This document shows, piece after piece, positions 1-9,257 of a stretch of 64,000 bases of DNA; position 1 is the first letter of the stretch; each line of letters starts with the position of its first letter. This DNA comes from Pseudomonadota bacterium. GTDB taxonomy: Bacteria > Pseudomonadota > Gammaproteobacteria > Xanthomonadales > Rhodanobacteraceae. Made by a program: the position numbers and the translations under genes. Where the stretch lies: assembly GCA_018240565.1 (NCBI GenBank), contig JAFEFO010000034.1, positions 186,001-250,000 on the forward strand. Direction: 5' to 3'. The notes below the pieces were generated by a model, which did no database searches, had not been told where the DNA came from, and worked only from the letters and a program-made list of their open reading frames with translations.

Positions 1-2
1 TG

Positions 3-41
3 AAATACGCCCTCGACGTGCAACTGACGCGACGGTTTTAG
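3..41 (+). CDS. 3' end of a gene cut by the window edge; outer-membrane-type C-terminus
   Basis: Only the last 12 codons are present, ending KYALDVQLTRRF and a TAG stop. A C-terminal Phe with hydrophobic or aromatic residues at alternate upstream positions (L, V, L, Y) is the usual last beta-strand signal of outer-membrane barrels read by BamA. The frame choice rests on this pattern and on a stop followed at once by a strong hairpin. The family cannot be named from 12 residues. Confidence 0.45.
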   Translation, partial: KYALDVQLTRRF

Positions 42-72
42 CCGGCTGCCAGCCGCAATCGCCAACCCCTTC

Positions 73-99
73 CTCTCCCCCGACGCCGTCGGGGGAGAG
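73..99 (+). terminator. Hairpin after the truncated gene
   Basis: A perfect 12-bp inverted repeat, CTCTCCCCCGAC and its complement, with a 3-base loop. It lies about 30 bases after the TAG of the upstream gene and before the S74 gene. There is no clear T-run, so termination is inferred from position and stem strength. A closely similar C5/G5 palindrome ends the S9 peptidase gene at 35375-35399. Confidence 0.5.
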
Positions 100-213
100 C
101 GTTTCTGCGTCCGCGAATGCGCGAGCGCGCCGACACTTTGCATGCCTGTAATTCTTCGCCGCATTTGTGGAACTTGATGGATGGTTACCCCACAACGTCC
201 GCAGGAGGACATC

Positions 214-1533
214 ATGCGCAAGGCAATCGTTCCAGTCGTATCCACACTCGCGTTGGCCGTATCGATGGCCATTTCAATGACCGCGTCGGCCGCCAGCTTC
301 AGCTATCACGGCAGCTTGCAGGACAACGGCAAACCTGCCGATGGCAAGTACGATCTGCAACTCACCCTGTATTCGGCAGCGCAAGGCGGCAAGGTCGTGG
401 GCGGCCCGCTCACCCTGTACGCCGTGCCGGTGCAGCACGGCAGCTTCGACACGCAGGCGGATTTCGGCCCGTTGTCGAACGTACAAAACGCCTGGCTCGC
501 GGTCAGCGTCAAGACCGCAGGTAGCGACACCTTCAGTGCGCTCGGCGCCCGCGCTCCAGTGAGTGCGGATGCCACCGCCGCGACCGGCAGCGTATGTCCC
601 GGCGCGTGGACGCTGGCGGGCAATGCGGGCAATCCGGCGGGGAGTTATCTGGGCACGGCGGATGCCAATCCGTTGGTGTTCGAGGTGAATGGCAGCAAGA
701 TCGGGACACTCGCGCCTTCTCCGGTTTCCACCGTACCGGATGCACCCAACGTGGTTTTTGGCGGTTCGACCAATATCGCGGCCGGCGTTGCTGGCGCGAC
801 GATTGCCGGCGGCGGAAGACCAGTGGCATATTGTGGCTCGGGCGGCCAATCGGACTGTGCCAACACGGTCGGTTTTTTCGGCCGTGGCAGCTACGGCACA
901 GTCAGTGGCGGGCGAGGAAACGCTGCCGACGGATATGCGTCAGTAGTACCCGGCGGAGCCGACAACATTGCATTTGGCGACCATAGCTTTGCCGGTGGGG
1001 TCGGTTCCTATGCGTACGGAAATGGCAGCTTCGTATGGTCGGACGCAAGCGCCGACAATGCGTTTGGCTTTAATTCCCCGTTCAACAAGGACAACAGCTT
1101 CAACGTTCGCGCAACCGGCGGTTTCTATCTCGAATCAGGCAACAATGTTGGTGTCCAACTCCTTGCGGGAAGTGGAACCTGGGCACCGTTGAGCGACCGC
1201 AACGTCAAGACGGCCATCAAGAACATCGATGTCAGCAGCATCCTCGACGGCGTGGTGGCGATGCCCGTGACGTCCTGGCAATACATCACCCAGAAGGCCG
1301 ACATCCGCCATTTGGGACCGATGGCGCAGGATTTCTATGCCGCGTTTCATTTGGGCGCTGACAATCGTCACATCCCCGAAATCGATGAAGGCGGCGTTGC
1401 GCTGGCGGCGATCCAGGGCTTGAACAAGAAGGTCGAAGGCGAGAATGCGGCGCTGAAAACCGAAAACGCCACGCTCAAGTCGGAAATCGACGCGATTCGC
1501 AAGCGCCTGGACAAGATCGACGGGAGCAAGTGA
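214..1533 (+). CDS. Secreted protein with C-terminal peptidase S74 (intramolecular chaperone) domain
   Basis: A 439-residue protein of unknown role. The ATG at 214 is preferred over one 33 bases upstream because GCAGGAGG lies just before it and a signal peptide follows, with a hydrophobic core and TASAA cleavage site. Residues 170-290 are rich in Gly, Asn, Ala and Ser and repeat loosely, like the beta-roll stalks of surface fibres. Residues 327-330 read SDRN, the start of the S74 domain. In phage endosialidases this domain drives trimer folding and then cuts itself off between Ser and Asp. The end, about residues 405-436, is a heptad coiled coil rich in ENAALK-type repeats, also typical. No phage genes are nearby, so this is probably a bacterial surface or secreted trimer. 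The next gene starts one base after the stop. Confidence 0.75.
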   Translation: MRKAIVPVVSTLALAVSMAISMTASAASFSYHGSLQDNGKPADGKYDLQLTLYSAAQGGKVVGGPLTLYAVPVQHGSFDTQADFGPLSNVQNAWLAVSVKTAGSDTFSALGARAPVSADATAATGSVCPGAWTLAGNAGNPAGSYLGTADANPLVFEVNGSKIGTLAPSPVSTVPDAPNVVFGGSTNIAAGVAGATIAGGGRPVAYCGSGGQSDCANTVGFFGRGSYGTVSGGRGNAADGYASVVPGGADNIAFGDHSFAGGVGSYAYGNGSFVWSDASADNAFGFNSPFNKDNSFNVRATGGFYLESGNNVGVQLLAGSGTWAPLSDRNVKTAIKNIDVSSILDGVVAMPVTSWQYITQKADIRHLGPMAQDFYAAFHLGADNRHIPEIDEGGVALAAIQGLNKKVEGENAALKTENATLKSEIDAIRKRLDKIDGSK

Positions 1534-1534
1534 C

Positions 1535-1819
1535 ATGCGCGCCCAACGCTTGGCTCTCATCGCCGCCGCGCTGCTGGCTGGCAGCTCGGCCTTCGCCGGG
1601 CAGTTTTCGCTCAGCGGCACGGCACGTTTGTCGCAAGACGCGCCCACCCAGGCCAATTCCCGGTACTCGCTGCGTGCACAGTTGAACACGCCCGCTGCGA
1701 GCAGTGCTGTCGTGCAAACCGGCGCCCGTTACACGTTGTTCGCCGCGCTCACGGCGGCGTCGCTGGTTTGCTACAACGACACGATCTTCCGCGACGATTT
1801 CGACGGCGACGGGTTGTAG
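1535..1819 (+). CDS. Small secreted protein with C-terminal IFRDDFD motif
   Basis: A 94-residue protein with a clear signal peptide (MRAQRLALIAAALLAG, then SAFA) starting one base after the S74 gene, so the two are probably co-translated and may act together. The mature part has no domain I recognise. The C-terminus reads YNDTIFRDDFDGDGL. This resembles the end of the subtilisin-like protease at 51962-53458 ([12 protein letters not shown]) and a stretch near the end of the protein at 36278-37021 (DTVFAQGFD). The shared motif suggests a common C-terminal signal, perhaps for sorting or anchoring, but its function is not known to me. Confidence 0.65.
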   Translation: MRAQRLALIAAALLAGSSAFAGQFSLSGTARLSQDAPTQANSRYSLRAQLNTPAASSAVVQTGARYTLFAALTAASLVCYNDTIFRDDFDGDGL

Positions 1820-1882
1820 TCGCCAGTCTCACCGCGTCGAGTCCGCATTGGCGCATGGACGCGCCGGTGCGTCGGGCGGCGC

Positions 1883-1891
1883 TGCTATACT
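1883..1891 (+). promoter_or_regulatory. Extended -10 promoter for frr
   Basis: TGCTATACT is an extended -10 element (TGn plus TATACT, five of six consensus bases) 31 bases before the frr start. The -35 region is weak, as is common for extended -10 promoters. It gives the envelope cluster its own start after the unrelated S74 gene pair. Confidence 0.5.
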
Positions 1892-1922
1892 CCCGACAAT
1901 TCGTTTTCAGGGATTGCCGACC

Positions 1923-2480
1923 ATGCTCGCCACCATAAAATCCGACGCCCAGAACCGCATGGCCAAAAGCGTCGAGGCGCTCAAGCACGAGTTGCAGCGC
2001 CTGCGCACGGGCCGCGCCAGCACGGCCCTGGTCGAACACCTCAAGGTCAACTACTACGGCTCGGACGTGCCGATCTCGCAGGTCGCCAACATCGCCGTGG
2101 CCGACGCGCGTTCGCTGGTCATCACGCCGTGGGAAAAACCCATGGTGCAGGCGGTGGAAAAAGCCATCCTCGCTTCGGACCTGGGCCTGACGCCGACGAC
2201 GGCGGGCACCGTGATCCGCCTGAACATGCCGGTACTGACCGCCGAGCGGCGCAAGGAGCTGGCCAAGCATGTGTCGCACGAAGGCGAAAACGCCAAGATC
2301 GCGATCCGCAACATTCGTCGCGACGCCCTGCACCAGATCAAGGAATTGCTCAAGGACAAGGCGATCACCGAGGACGAAGAACGCCGCGCCGACGACGAGG
2401 TGCAAAAGCTCACCGACAAGGCGATCAAGGACGTTGACGCGGTGGCCAAGGCGAAAGAAGACGAGCTGATGGCGCTTTGA
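1923..2480 (+). CDS. frr: Ribosome recycling factor
   Basis: RRF works with EF-G to split the ribosome after termination. The 185-residue length is exactly usual. Recognisable stretches include LRTGRAST (residues 28-35), PWEK followed by the second conserved helix, and a lysine-rich C-terminal helix ending KAKEDELMAL. The open frame runs further upstream, but the ATG at 1923 gives the standard N-terminus (MLATIKSDAQNRM). In relatives frr follows rpsB, tsf and pyrH. Here it follows an unrelated secreted-protein pair and has its own promoter, so the usual cluster has been broken. Confidence 0.97.
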   Translation: MLATIKSDAQNRMAKSVEALKHELQRLRTGRASTALVEHLKVNYYGSDVPISQVANIAVADARSLVITPWEKPMVQAVEKAILASDLGLTPTTAGTVIRLNMPVLTAERRKELAKHVSHEGENAKIAIRNIRRDALHQIKELLKDKAITEDEERRADDEVQKLTDKAIKDVDAVAKAKEDELMAL

Positions 2481-2493
2481 GGCGGAACCGCGC

Positions 2494-3312
2494 GTGGAGG
2501 GGATCCTGAACGCAACGATTTCCGCACCGGACTCGGTACATGTGGAACTTTCCACATTGCCGCAACCCCGGCATGTCGCCATCGTCATGGACGGCAACGG
2601 GCGCTGGGCGCGGTCGCGGCATCGTCCGCGCACGTTCGGCCACCGCGCCGGCCAGAAGGCCGTGCGCGCCGCGATCGAATTCTGCCTGCGCCGCGGCATC
2701 GCCGCGCTGACGCTGTTCGCGTTCTCCAGCGAGAACTGGAACCGCCCGCGCGATGAAGTCGGCGCGCTGATGGAGTTGTTCCTCAAGGCGCTCGATCGCG
2801 AAGTGGACGAACTGCACGGCCATGGCGTGCGCGTCGCCTTCATCGGCGATCTGTCGGCATTCGCGCCAGCCTTGCGCGAACGCATGACCGGCGCGGCGGA
2901 AAAGACGCGCGGCAACGGCAAGCTCGCGCTCAACATCGCGGTGAATTACGGCGGCCGTTGGGACATCGCACATGCCGCGCGCAACACGGCGCTGGCGGTG
3001 CAGCGCGGCGAAATCAGCGCCGATGCGATCGACGAAAAATCCATCGCACGATTCTTCTGCCTTGCCGACCTGCCGCCGGTCGATTTGTTCATCCGCACCG
3101 GTGGCGAGCAGCGCATCAGCAATTTCCTGCTCTGGCAGGCGGCGTACAGCGAGTTCTACTTCAGCGCCGTGTTGTGGCCGGATTTCGACGCCGCGGAGTT
3201 CACGCGCGCGCTCGACGAATTTGCGCGACGCGAGCGCCGCTTCGGCAAGACCAGCGAACAGATCGCAAGGCCGGCCCCCGTTTCCGGCGATCACGGACGA
3301 TCACCCTCATGA
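2494..3312 (+). CDS. uppS: Undecaprenyl diphosphate synthase
   Basis: This cis-prenyltransferase makes the C55 lipid carrier for peptidoglycan and O-antigen. It shows [13 protein letters not shown] with the catalytic Asp, the FSSENW stretch, NYGGR and the [19 protein letters not shown] region that binds the isopentenyl diphosphate. The start is uncertain. The GTG at 2494, 13 bases after frr and with a GAGG-like site upstream, gives 272 residues; the GTG at 2542 would give a shorter protein closer to the family core. The last four bases overlap cdsA (ATGA), indicating coupled translation. Confidence 0.93.
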   Translation: MEGILNATISAPDSVHVELSTLPQPRHVAIVMDGNGRWARSRHRPRTFGHRAGQKAVRAAIEFCLRRGIAALTLFAFSSENWNRPRDEVGALMELFLKALDREVDELHGHGVRVAFIGDLSAFAPALRERMTGAAEKTRGNGKLALNIAVNYGGRWDIAHAARNTALAVQRGEISADAIDEKSIARFFCLADLPPVDLFIRTGGEQRISNFLLWQAAYSEFYFSAVLWPDFDAAEFTRALDEFARRERRFGKTSEQIARPAPVSGDHGRSPS

Positions 3313-4124
3313 AGCAACGCGTCGTCACCGCCCTGCTGCTCGCCCCTTTGGCCATCGCGCTGATCCTGCTGTTGCCGACGCCGGCGTTCGCCGTGATCAT
3401 CGCCGGCCTGTGCCTGCTTGCCGCCTGGGAATGGACGCGGCTTTCCGGCCTGCGCGATCGCCGCTGGCGCGGCGTGTTGCTGGCAGTCGCCGCTTTGGCC
3501 TTCCTTGCGCTGTGGCACTGGCGCGATCATGCCGCAATCACCGCCATCATCACTGCCGGCGCCGTGTGGTGGGTCGTGGCACTGGCCTGGCTCGGGCACA
3601 TCAGTTTTGCCGCTGCGCCCACGCGCGAGAATGCGCGGCTCAAGCTTGCCGCCGGCGTGTTCGTGATCTTTCCCGCGTGGATCGCGCTGATGCGCCTGCA
3701 CGGCGATCCAGCGCTGGGCCACTGGTGGGCGCTGTTCGCGTTGATGCTGGGCTGGGCGGCGGACACGTTTGCCTACCTCGCCGGCATGCGCTGGGGCCGG
3801 CGCAAGCTCGCGCCCGCGATCAGCCCGGGCAAGACCTGGGCCGGCGTCTACGGCGGACTCGCCGCCACCGCGGTCGTCGCCGCCATCGGCGGCTGGCTGC
3901 TCGACGTACGCGGCCTGACCCTGTGCGCGCTCGTGGTGCTCGGATTGCTGTGCGTTTGCTTTTCGATCGTCGGCGATTTGTTCGAAAGCCTGATCAAGCG
4001 CCACGCTGGCGTGAAGGACTCTGGCGCGCTGTTCCCCGGCCACGGCGGCGTGTTCGATCGCCTGGACGGCATCTTCGCCCTGCTGCCGTTGTTCGCGCTC
4101 GGCAAACTGCTGCTCGGCGCATGA
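3309..4124 (+). CDS. cdsA: Phosphatidate cytidylyltransferase
   Basis: This integral membrane enzyme makes CDP-diacylglycerol from phosphatidic acid and CTP, the entry point to all phospholipids. The 271-residue protein has many hydrophobic segments and the family signature near the C-terminus, [12 protein letters not shown] then [11 protein letters not shown]. The start overlaps the uppS stop and the stop overlaps the dxr start, both as ATGA, in the standard proteobacterial order. Confidence 0.96.
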   Translation: MKQRVVTALLLAPLAIALILLLPTPAFAVIIAGLCLLAAWEWTRLSGLRDRRWRGVLLAVAALAFLALWHWRDHAAITAIITAGAVWWVVALAWLGHISFAAAPTRENARLKLAAGVFVIFPAWIALMRLHGDPALGHWWALFALMLGWAADTFAYLAGMRWGRRKLAPAISPGKTWAGVYGGLAATAVVAAIGGWLLDVRGLTLCALVVLGLLCVCFSIVGDLFESLIKRHAGVKDSGALFPGHGGVFDRLDGIFALLPLFALGKLLLGA

Positions 4125-5299
4125 AGCGCGTCGCGGTCCTCGGCGCCACCGGCTCGATCGGCGCCAGCGCGCTGGATGTGATCGCACGCCATCCGCAGCG
4201 ATTCACCGTGCATGCCTTGACCGCGCACCGCAATGTCGACGCACTGGTGGCGTTGTGCGCGCGCCATCGCCCGTCGCTGGCGGTGATCGCCGACGCGACG
4301 CTCGAACCGGCCCTGAAATCGAAGCTCGCCGGCGCGGGACTGCCCACGCGCGCCGCATCCGGCGCAGACGGTTTGCGTGACGCCGCAGCGAACGACGCGG
4401 ACATCGTCATCGCCGCCATCGTCGGCGCGGCGGGTTTGGATTCCACGCTTGCCGCCGCGCGCGCCGGCAAGCGCCTGCTGCTGGCCAACAAGGAAGCCGT
4501 GGTCATGGCCGGGCCGCTGTTGCTGCAAGCCTTGCGCGAAGGCGGCGGTGAACTCGTGCCGATAGATTCCGAACACAACGCGATATTCCAGTGTTTGCCC
4601 GGCGCTCGCACCGATCTGGATCGCGCCGGCGTGCGCCGAATCGTGCTCACAGCATCCGGCGGACCGTTCCGCGGACGCACGCGCGCGCAACTCGCGCACG
4701 TCACTCCGGATCAAGCCTGCGCGCATCCGAAGTGGGTCATGGGCCGCAAGATTTCGGTCGACTCGGCCACGTTGATGAACAAGGGCCTGGAAGTCATCGA
4801 GGCGCATTGGCTGTTCGGCGCGCGCGCGGAGCAGATCGATGTGGTCGTGCATCCGCAAAGCATCGTGCATTCGCTGGTCGAATATGCCGACGGCTCGACC
4901 CTGGCGCAGCTCGGCAACCCGGACATGCGCACCGCGCTCGCGCACGCGCTGGCGTGGCCCGAACGCATCGAGTCGGGCGTGGCTCCGCTGCATTTGGCGC
5001 AACTGGGCAGCTTGCAATTCGAGGCACCGGATCGGGCCACGTTCGCTTGCCTGGACCTGGCCTGGCGCGCGCTCGCCGCCGGTGGCACGGCGCCGGCGAT
5101 CCTGAATGCCGCCAACGAAGTCGCAGTAGCGGCGTTCCTGGCCGGCGCGCTGCCGTTCCTGGCCATCGCCGAAGTGATCGCCGCCACGCTCGATGCAATG
5201 CCGGCTGAACCGGTCGCCACGCTCGATGAACTGGTTTACGCCGATTTAACCGCGCGGGCGCATGCACAACGTATCATGCGCGCGGCGCACTGTTGCTGA
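4121..5299 (+). CDS. dxr: 1-deoxy-D-xylulose 5-phosphate reductoisomerase
   Basis: Dxr makes 2-C-methyl-D-erythritol 4-phosphate, the second step of the non-mevalonate isoprenoid pathway that feeds UppS. The N-terminus [14 protein letters not shown] is the NADPH-binding loop. Further markers are [12 protein letters not shown], the metal-binding [11 protein letters not shown], the flexible loop around [20 protein letters not shown], and HPQSIVHS. At 392 residues it has the usual size. It overlaps cdsA by ATGA, and rseP begins within about ten bases of its stop. Confidence 0.97.
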   Translation: MKRVAVLGATGSIGASALDVIARHPQRFTVHALTAHRNVDALVALCARHRPSLAVIADATLEPALKSKLAGAGLPTRAASGADGLRDAAANDADIVIAAIVGAAGLDSTLAAARAGKRLLLANKEAVVMAGPLLLQALREGGGELVPIDSEHNAIFQCLPGARTDLDRAGVRRIVLTASGGPFRGRTRAQLAHVTPDQACAHPKWVMGRKISVDSATLMNKGLEVIEAHWLFGARAEQIDVVVHPQSIVHSLVEYADGSTLAQLGNPDMRTALAHALAWPERIESGVAPLHLAQLGSLQFEAPDRATFACLDLAWRALAAGGTAPAILNAANEVAVAAFLAGALPFLAIAEVIAATLDAMPAEPVATLDELVYADLTARAHAQRIMRAAHCC

Positions 5300-5307
5300 G
5301 TTTTCGG

Positions 5308-6657
5308 ATGAGCGAGTTTTTCGGTTCCGTCTGGTGGCTGCTGGTCACGCTGGGCCTGCTGGTCACCTTCCACGAGTTCGGCCACTTCTGGGTCGCGCGC
5401 CGTTGTGGCGTCAAGGTCCTGCGCTTTTCCGTGGGATTTGGCAAACCGGTGTGGTCGCGCTTCGGCCGCGACGGCGTCGAATACGCGATCGGCGCGATCC
5501 CGCTCGGCGGCTATGTGAAGTTTCTCGACGCGCGCGAAGCGGAAAACCCCGAATCGGCCGCGCACGAGCCCGGCGAATACAACGCCGCTCCGGTCGGCAA
5601 GCGCATGCTCATTGCCGTGGCCGGGCCGGTGTTCAATATTGTCTTCACTGTTTTCGCGTTCTGGGCCATGTTCGTGGTCGGACGCCCCGACTTCCAGCCT
5701 GTCATCGGCGCGCCGCAGGGCCTGGCGGCTGCCGCCGGACTGCAAGACGGCGACCGCATCCTCAGCGTCGATGGCGACCGCGTGGATTCGTGGAGCGCGG
5801 CGATGCTCGACGTGGCCCAGTCGGCGATGCTGCGCCGCGATGCGACGCTGCAAGTCGCTACGGCCAACGGCCAGACGCAAACGCGCACCCTGGCGCTGAG
5901 CCAACTCCCGCAGGGCGTGGCCGACAACGACAAGACCTTCGACGCCATCGGCCTGTCGTTGCAGCCGCCACCGGCGATCGTCGGCGTGCTCAGTGCCGGC
6001 GGCGCCGCGGAAAAGGCGGGCCTGCACACCGGCGACCGCATCAGCGCCATCAATGGCAAGCCGGTCGCCTCGTTTGCCGACCTGGTGAAGATCGTGCCGG
6101 ATCAGGCCAAGCGCGATCCACGCCTGCACCTGACCGTGCAACGCGGTGCCGATACGCTGGGCTTCGACCTGACCGCCGAGCGGCAAGCCACAGGCGGCGC
6201 GGAACGCTGGCTCATCGGCATCGGCGCGGCCGATTCGCACGACGCACTGGAACGCTACAACCCGTTGCGCGCGGTGCCGGCCGCCCTGCGCGAGACCTGG
6301 AAGACCACCAGCGCCACGCTCGGCATGATCGGCGCCATGCTCACCGGCGCGGCCTCGACGAAAAACCTGTCCAGCGTGATCAGCATCGCGCAGGTCGCCA
6401 ACGCCTCGGCGCACATGGGGCTGGCGTGGTTCCTGTCCTTCCTTGCGGTGATTTCGCTGAGCCTGGGAATTCTCAACCTGCTGCCGATTCCCCTGCTCGA
6501 TGGCGGGCATCTGCTCTACTACGCCATCGAATGGGTCAAGGGCAGCCCGCTGAGCGAGCGCACCCTGATCGCCGGACAATACGTGGGCATGGCCGCGCTG
6601 GCTGCCCTGATGAGCCTGGCCTTTTACAACGATATCCTGCGTTTGATCGCCGGATGA
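5308..6657 (+). CDS. rseP: Site-2 intramembrane zinc protease RseP
   Basis: RseP cuts anti-sigma factors such as RseA in the inner membrane during the envelope stress response, and clears signal-peptide remnants. The N-terminal membrane segment carries the zinc motif HEFGH, followed by GFGKPVWSR and the GAIPLGGYVK loop. Two PDZ-like domains fill the periplasmic middle, and the C-terminal NLLPIPLLDGGHL holds the third metal ligand. An in-frame TTG exists 15 bases upstream; I prefer the ATG at 5308 (449 residues). Its place between dxr and bamA is conserved. Confidence 0.95.
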   Translation: MSEFFGSVWWLLVTLGLLVTFHEFGHFWVARRCGVKVLRFSVGFGKPVWSRFGRDGVEYAIGAIPLGGYVKFLDAREAENPESAAHEPGEYNAAPVGKRMLIAVAGPVFNIVFTVFAFWAMFVVGRPDFQPVIGAPQGLAAAAGLQDGDRILSVDGDRVDSWSAAMLDVAQSAMLRRDATLQVATANGQTQTRTLALSQLPQGVADNDKTFDAIGLSLQPPPAIVGVLSAGGAAEKAGLHTGDRISAINGKPVASFADLVKIVPDQAKRDPRLHLTVQRGADTLGFDLTAERQATGGAERWLIGIGAADSHDALERYNPLRAVPAALRETWKTTSATLGMIGAMLTGAASTKNLSSVISIAQVANASAHMGLAWFLSFLAVISLSLGILNLLPIPLLDGGHLLYYAIEWVKGSPLSERTLIAGQYVGMAALAALMSLAFYNDILRLIAG

Positions 6658-6726
6658 CATTACAATACCCGGCCGCGGCGGATTCCGGCGCGGCAATCCC
6701 GATTACATGAAAAGCTGGAAGTGACG

Positions 6727-9201
6727 ATGAAGCGTATCGCCGCCCTTGTACTGTTCGCCTGCCTCGCCGCCAAGGCCCATGCGTTCGATCCGTTCGTCGC
6801 CTCCGATATCCGCATCGACGGGCTGCAGCGCATTTCCGCCGGCACGGTGTTCACCTACCTGCCGATCGAAAAAGGCGACCAGGTCACCAACGATCGCGCC
6901 GCGCAGGCGATTCGCGCGCTGTACAAGACCGGATTCTTCAGCGACGTGTCGGTGTCGCGCCAGGACAACATCCTCGTCATCACGGTCAAGGAACGCCCGG
7001 CGATCTCCAAGATCGAGATCAAGGGCAACAAGGACATCAAGACCGATGAACTGCTCAAAGGCCTGAAGAACATCGGCCTGTCCGACGGCGAACCCTTCGA
7101 CCGCCTGTCGCTTGATCGCGTGACCCAGGAACTCACCCGCCAGTATTACAACCGCGGCAAGTACAACGTCACCATCAAGCCCATCGTCATCGGTCTGGAT
7201 CGCAACCGCGTGGACTTGTCGATCACCATTGCCGAGGGCAAGGTCGCCAAGATCAAGCAGATCAATGTCGTCGGCAACCACGCCTTCACCCAGGCGCAGA
7301 TCCGCGACGATTTCGAATCCGACACCAGCAATTGGACCTCCTGGTATTCCAAGGACGACCAGTATTCGCGCGAAAAATTGTCGGGCGACCTGGAAAAACT
7401 CAATTCGTACTACCTCGACCGCGGCTACGCCGACTTCAACATCGACTCGACCCAGGTCAGCATCAGCCCCGACAAGCGCACGATGTACGTCACCGCCGAC
7501 ATCACGGAAGGCAACGTCTACAAGATATCCGACGTCAAGCTCAGCGGCGAACTGGTGCTCAGCGAAGCGGACATGCGCAAGCTGGTGGTGACCCGCGAAG
7601 GCGACGTGTTCTCGCGCCAGAAGCTGGAAAAATCCGCGCAGCAGATGACCGCCGTGCTTGCCAACATCGGTTACGCATTCGCGCAGGTGACGCCGATCCC
7701 CTCCATCGATCGGGAAAAGCGCACGGTCGGGATCAATTTCTTCGTCAATCCCGGCAAGCGCGTGTACGTGCGCCGCATCGTGTTCAAGGGCAATGCCGTG
7801 ACCCAGGACGAGGTCATGCGCCGCGAGATGCGCCAGCTCGAAGGCGCCTGGTATTCGCAGGCCGCGATCGACCGCTCCAAGGTGCGCCTGCAGCGCCTGG
7901 GCTATTTCAGCAAGGTCGAGATCACCACGCCCAAGGTGCCGGGAACCGATGACCAGGTCGATGTCGACGTGGCCGTCACGGAAACCTCGTCCGGTGCGTT
8001 CACCTTCGGCATCGGCTATTCGCAGGTCTACGGCCTGGTGCTCAGCACCTCGGTGTCGCAGAACAACTTCCTCGGTACCGGTGATCGCGCCGCGCTGACC
8101 GTGTCCAAGAGCGACTTCATCACCAAATACGCGCTGTCGTATTACCAACCCTACCTGACGCCGGATGGCATCGGTCTGGGCTACGATCTGTCGTATTCGA
8201 AGTTGAACCAGCAGCAGGCCAACCTCGCCAACTACCTGAGCAACACAGGCGCGTTTTCGACCTACATCGGCCTTCCGGTGAGCGAAAACGACACGGTCAA
8301 CCTGCAACTTGGCGTGAGCAAGACCAAGATCCTGACCGGCTATCCGGTGCAGCAGGCGATCCTGGATGCCAATGGCAACCCTGTGCTCGACGCCAACGGC
8401 AATCCGACCTACCTCACCTACACCGCGTACTATTCGCCGCAGCCGATCGTCGATTACATCAAGCGCCTGAACCACCAGACGTTCCACAACTGGGCGATCA
8501 CCGCCAGCTGGGCGCACGATACGCGCAACAAGTTCTTCAATCCGACCCATGGCTCGCTGCAGCAGTTCTCCGCCGAAGTGGCGCTGCCCGGCTCCACCGT
8601 CGAGTACTACAAGCTGATCTATCGCTATGCCCAGTACATTCCGGTCACCGAAGGCATCACCTTCGAAGGCTCGACCACGATCGGCTACGGCAATACCTGG
8701 CGTGCGGCCAATGGCGTCGATCCGGACACCGGCGCGCCGATCAAGGTGTCGGGACTGCCGTTCTTCGAGAACTTCTATGCCGGCGGCGTCTCCGACGTGC
8801 GCAGCTTCCGCGACAACACGCTCGGCCCGTATGCGCTGGCGCCAGGTTGCACCGACGCCACCAACTACTATTGCCGCCAGCCGCTCGGCGGCAACCTGAA
8901 GACCGTTGCCTCGTTCGAGCTGATTTTTCCCACGCCCTTCGTCAAGGATGACAGCGCCACGCGCCTGTCGTGGTACCTGGACATGGGCAACGTGTTCAAC
9001 CAGAACAACCAGTCGCTCGGCACCACCGGCCTGTACAACAACAACGGCTTCTCCTGGGACGAGATTCGCGCCTCCACCGGCATATCCTTGCACTGGCAGG
9101 CGCCGGTCGGCCCGATCGTGATCAACCTCGGCCGGCCGATCCGTTCCAAGCCGGGCGATATCGGCGAAACGCTGCAGTTCAACTTCGGCACGACTTTCTA
9201 A
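6727..9201 (+). CDS. bamA: Outer membrane protein assembly factor BamA
   Basis: BamA is the core of the complex that folds barrels into the outer membrane. A GGAAG site precedes the ATG at 6727, and a signal peptide ends in AKAHA. Five POTRA domains occupy roughly residues 22-420; a 16-strand barrel follows and ends in NFGTTF with the terminal Phe. The conserved loop-6 motif, normally VRGF, reads VRSF here (about 8800-8811), then RDNTLGP. A predicted surface loop holds a short tandem repeat, DANGNPVL then DANGNPTY (about 8367-8415). Length is 824 residues. Confidence 0.97.
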   Translation: MKRIAALVLFACLAAKAHAFDPFVASDIRIDGLQRISAGTVFTYLPIEKGDQVTNDRAAQAIRALYKTGFFSDVSVSRQDNILVITVKERPAISKIEIKGNKDIKTDELLKGLKNIGLSDGEPFDRLSLDRVTQELTRQYYNRGKYNVTIKPIVIGLDRNRVDLSITIAEGKVAKIKQINVVGNHAFTQAQIRDDFESDTSNWTSWYSKDDQYSREKLSGDLEKLNSYYLDRGYADFNIDSTQVSISPDKRTMYVTADITEGNVYKISDVKLSGELVLSEADMRKLVVTREGDVFSRQKLEKSAQQMTAVLANIGYAFAQVTPIPSIDREKRTVGINFFVNPGKRVYVRRIVFKGNAVTQDEVMRREMRQLEGAWYSQAAIDRSKVRLQRLGYFSKVEITTPKVPGTDDQVDVDVAVTETSSGAFTFGIGYSQVYGLVLSTSVSQNNFLGTGDRAALTVSKSDFITKYALSYYQPYLTPDGIGLGYDLSYSKLNQQQANLANYLSNTGAFSTYIGLPVSENDTVNLQLGVSKTKILTGYPVQQAILDANGNPVLDANGNPTYLTYTAYYSPQPIVDYIKRLNHQTFHNWAITASWAHDTRNKFFNPTHGSLQQFSAEVALPGSTVEYYKLIYRYAQYIPVTEGITFEGSTTIGYGNTWRAANGVDPDTGAPIKVSGLPFFENFYAGGVSDVRSFRDNTLGPYALAPGCTDATNYYCRQPLGGNLKTVASFELIFPTPFVKDDSATRLSWYLDMGNVFNQNNQSLGTTGLYNNNGFSWDEIRASTGISLHWQAPVGPIVINLGRPIRSKPGDIGETLQFNFGTTF

Positions 9202-9257
9202 GCCGCCGACGCGAAGGGCTGTGCAAATCCGGCCCTTTGCGTATGATCCGGGCTGGG

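Noticed and set aside
214-1533. Prophage remnant because of the S74 domain
   Set aside because: A signal peptide is present and no capsid, tail, lysis or integrase gene is nearby.
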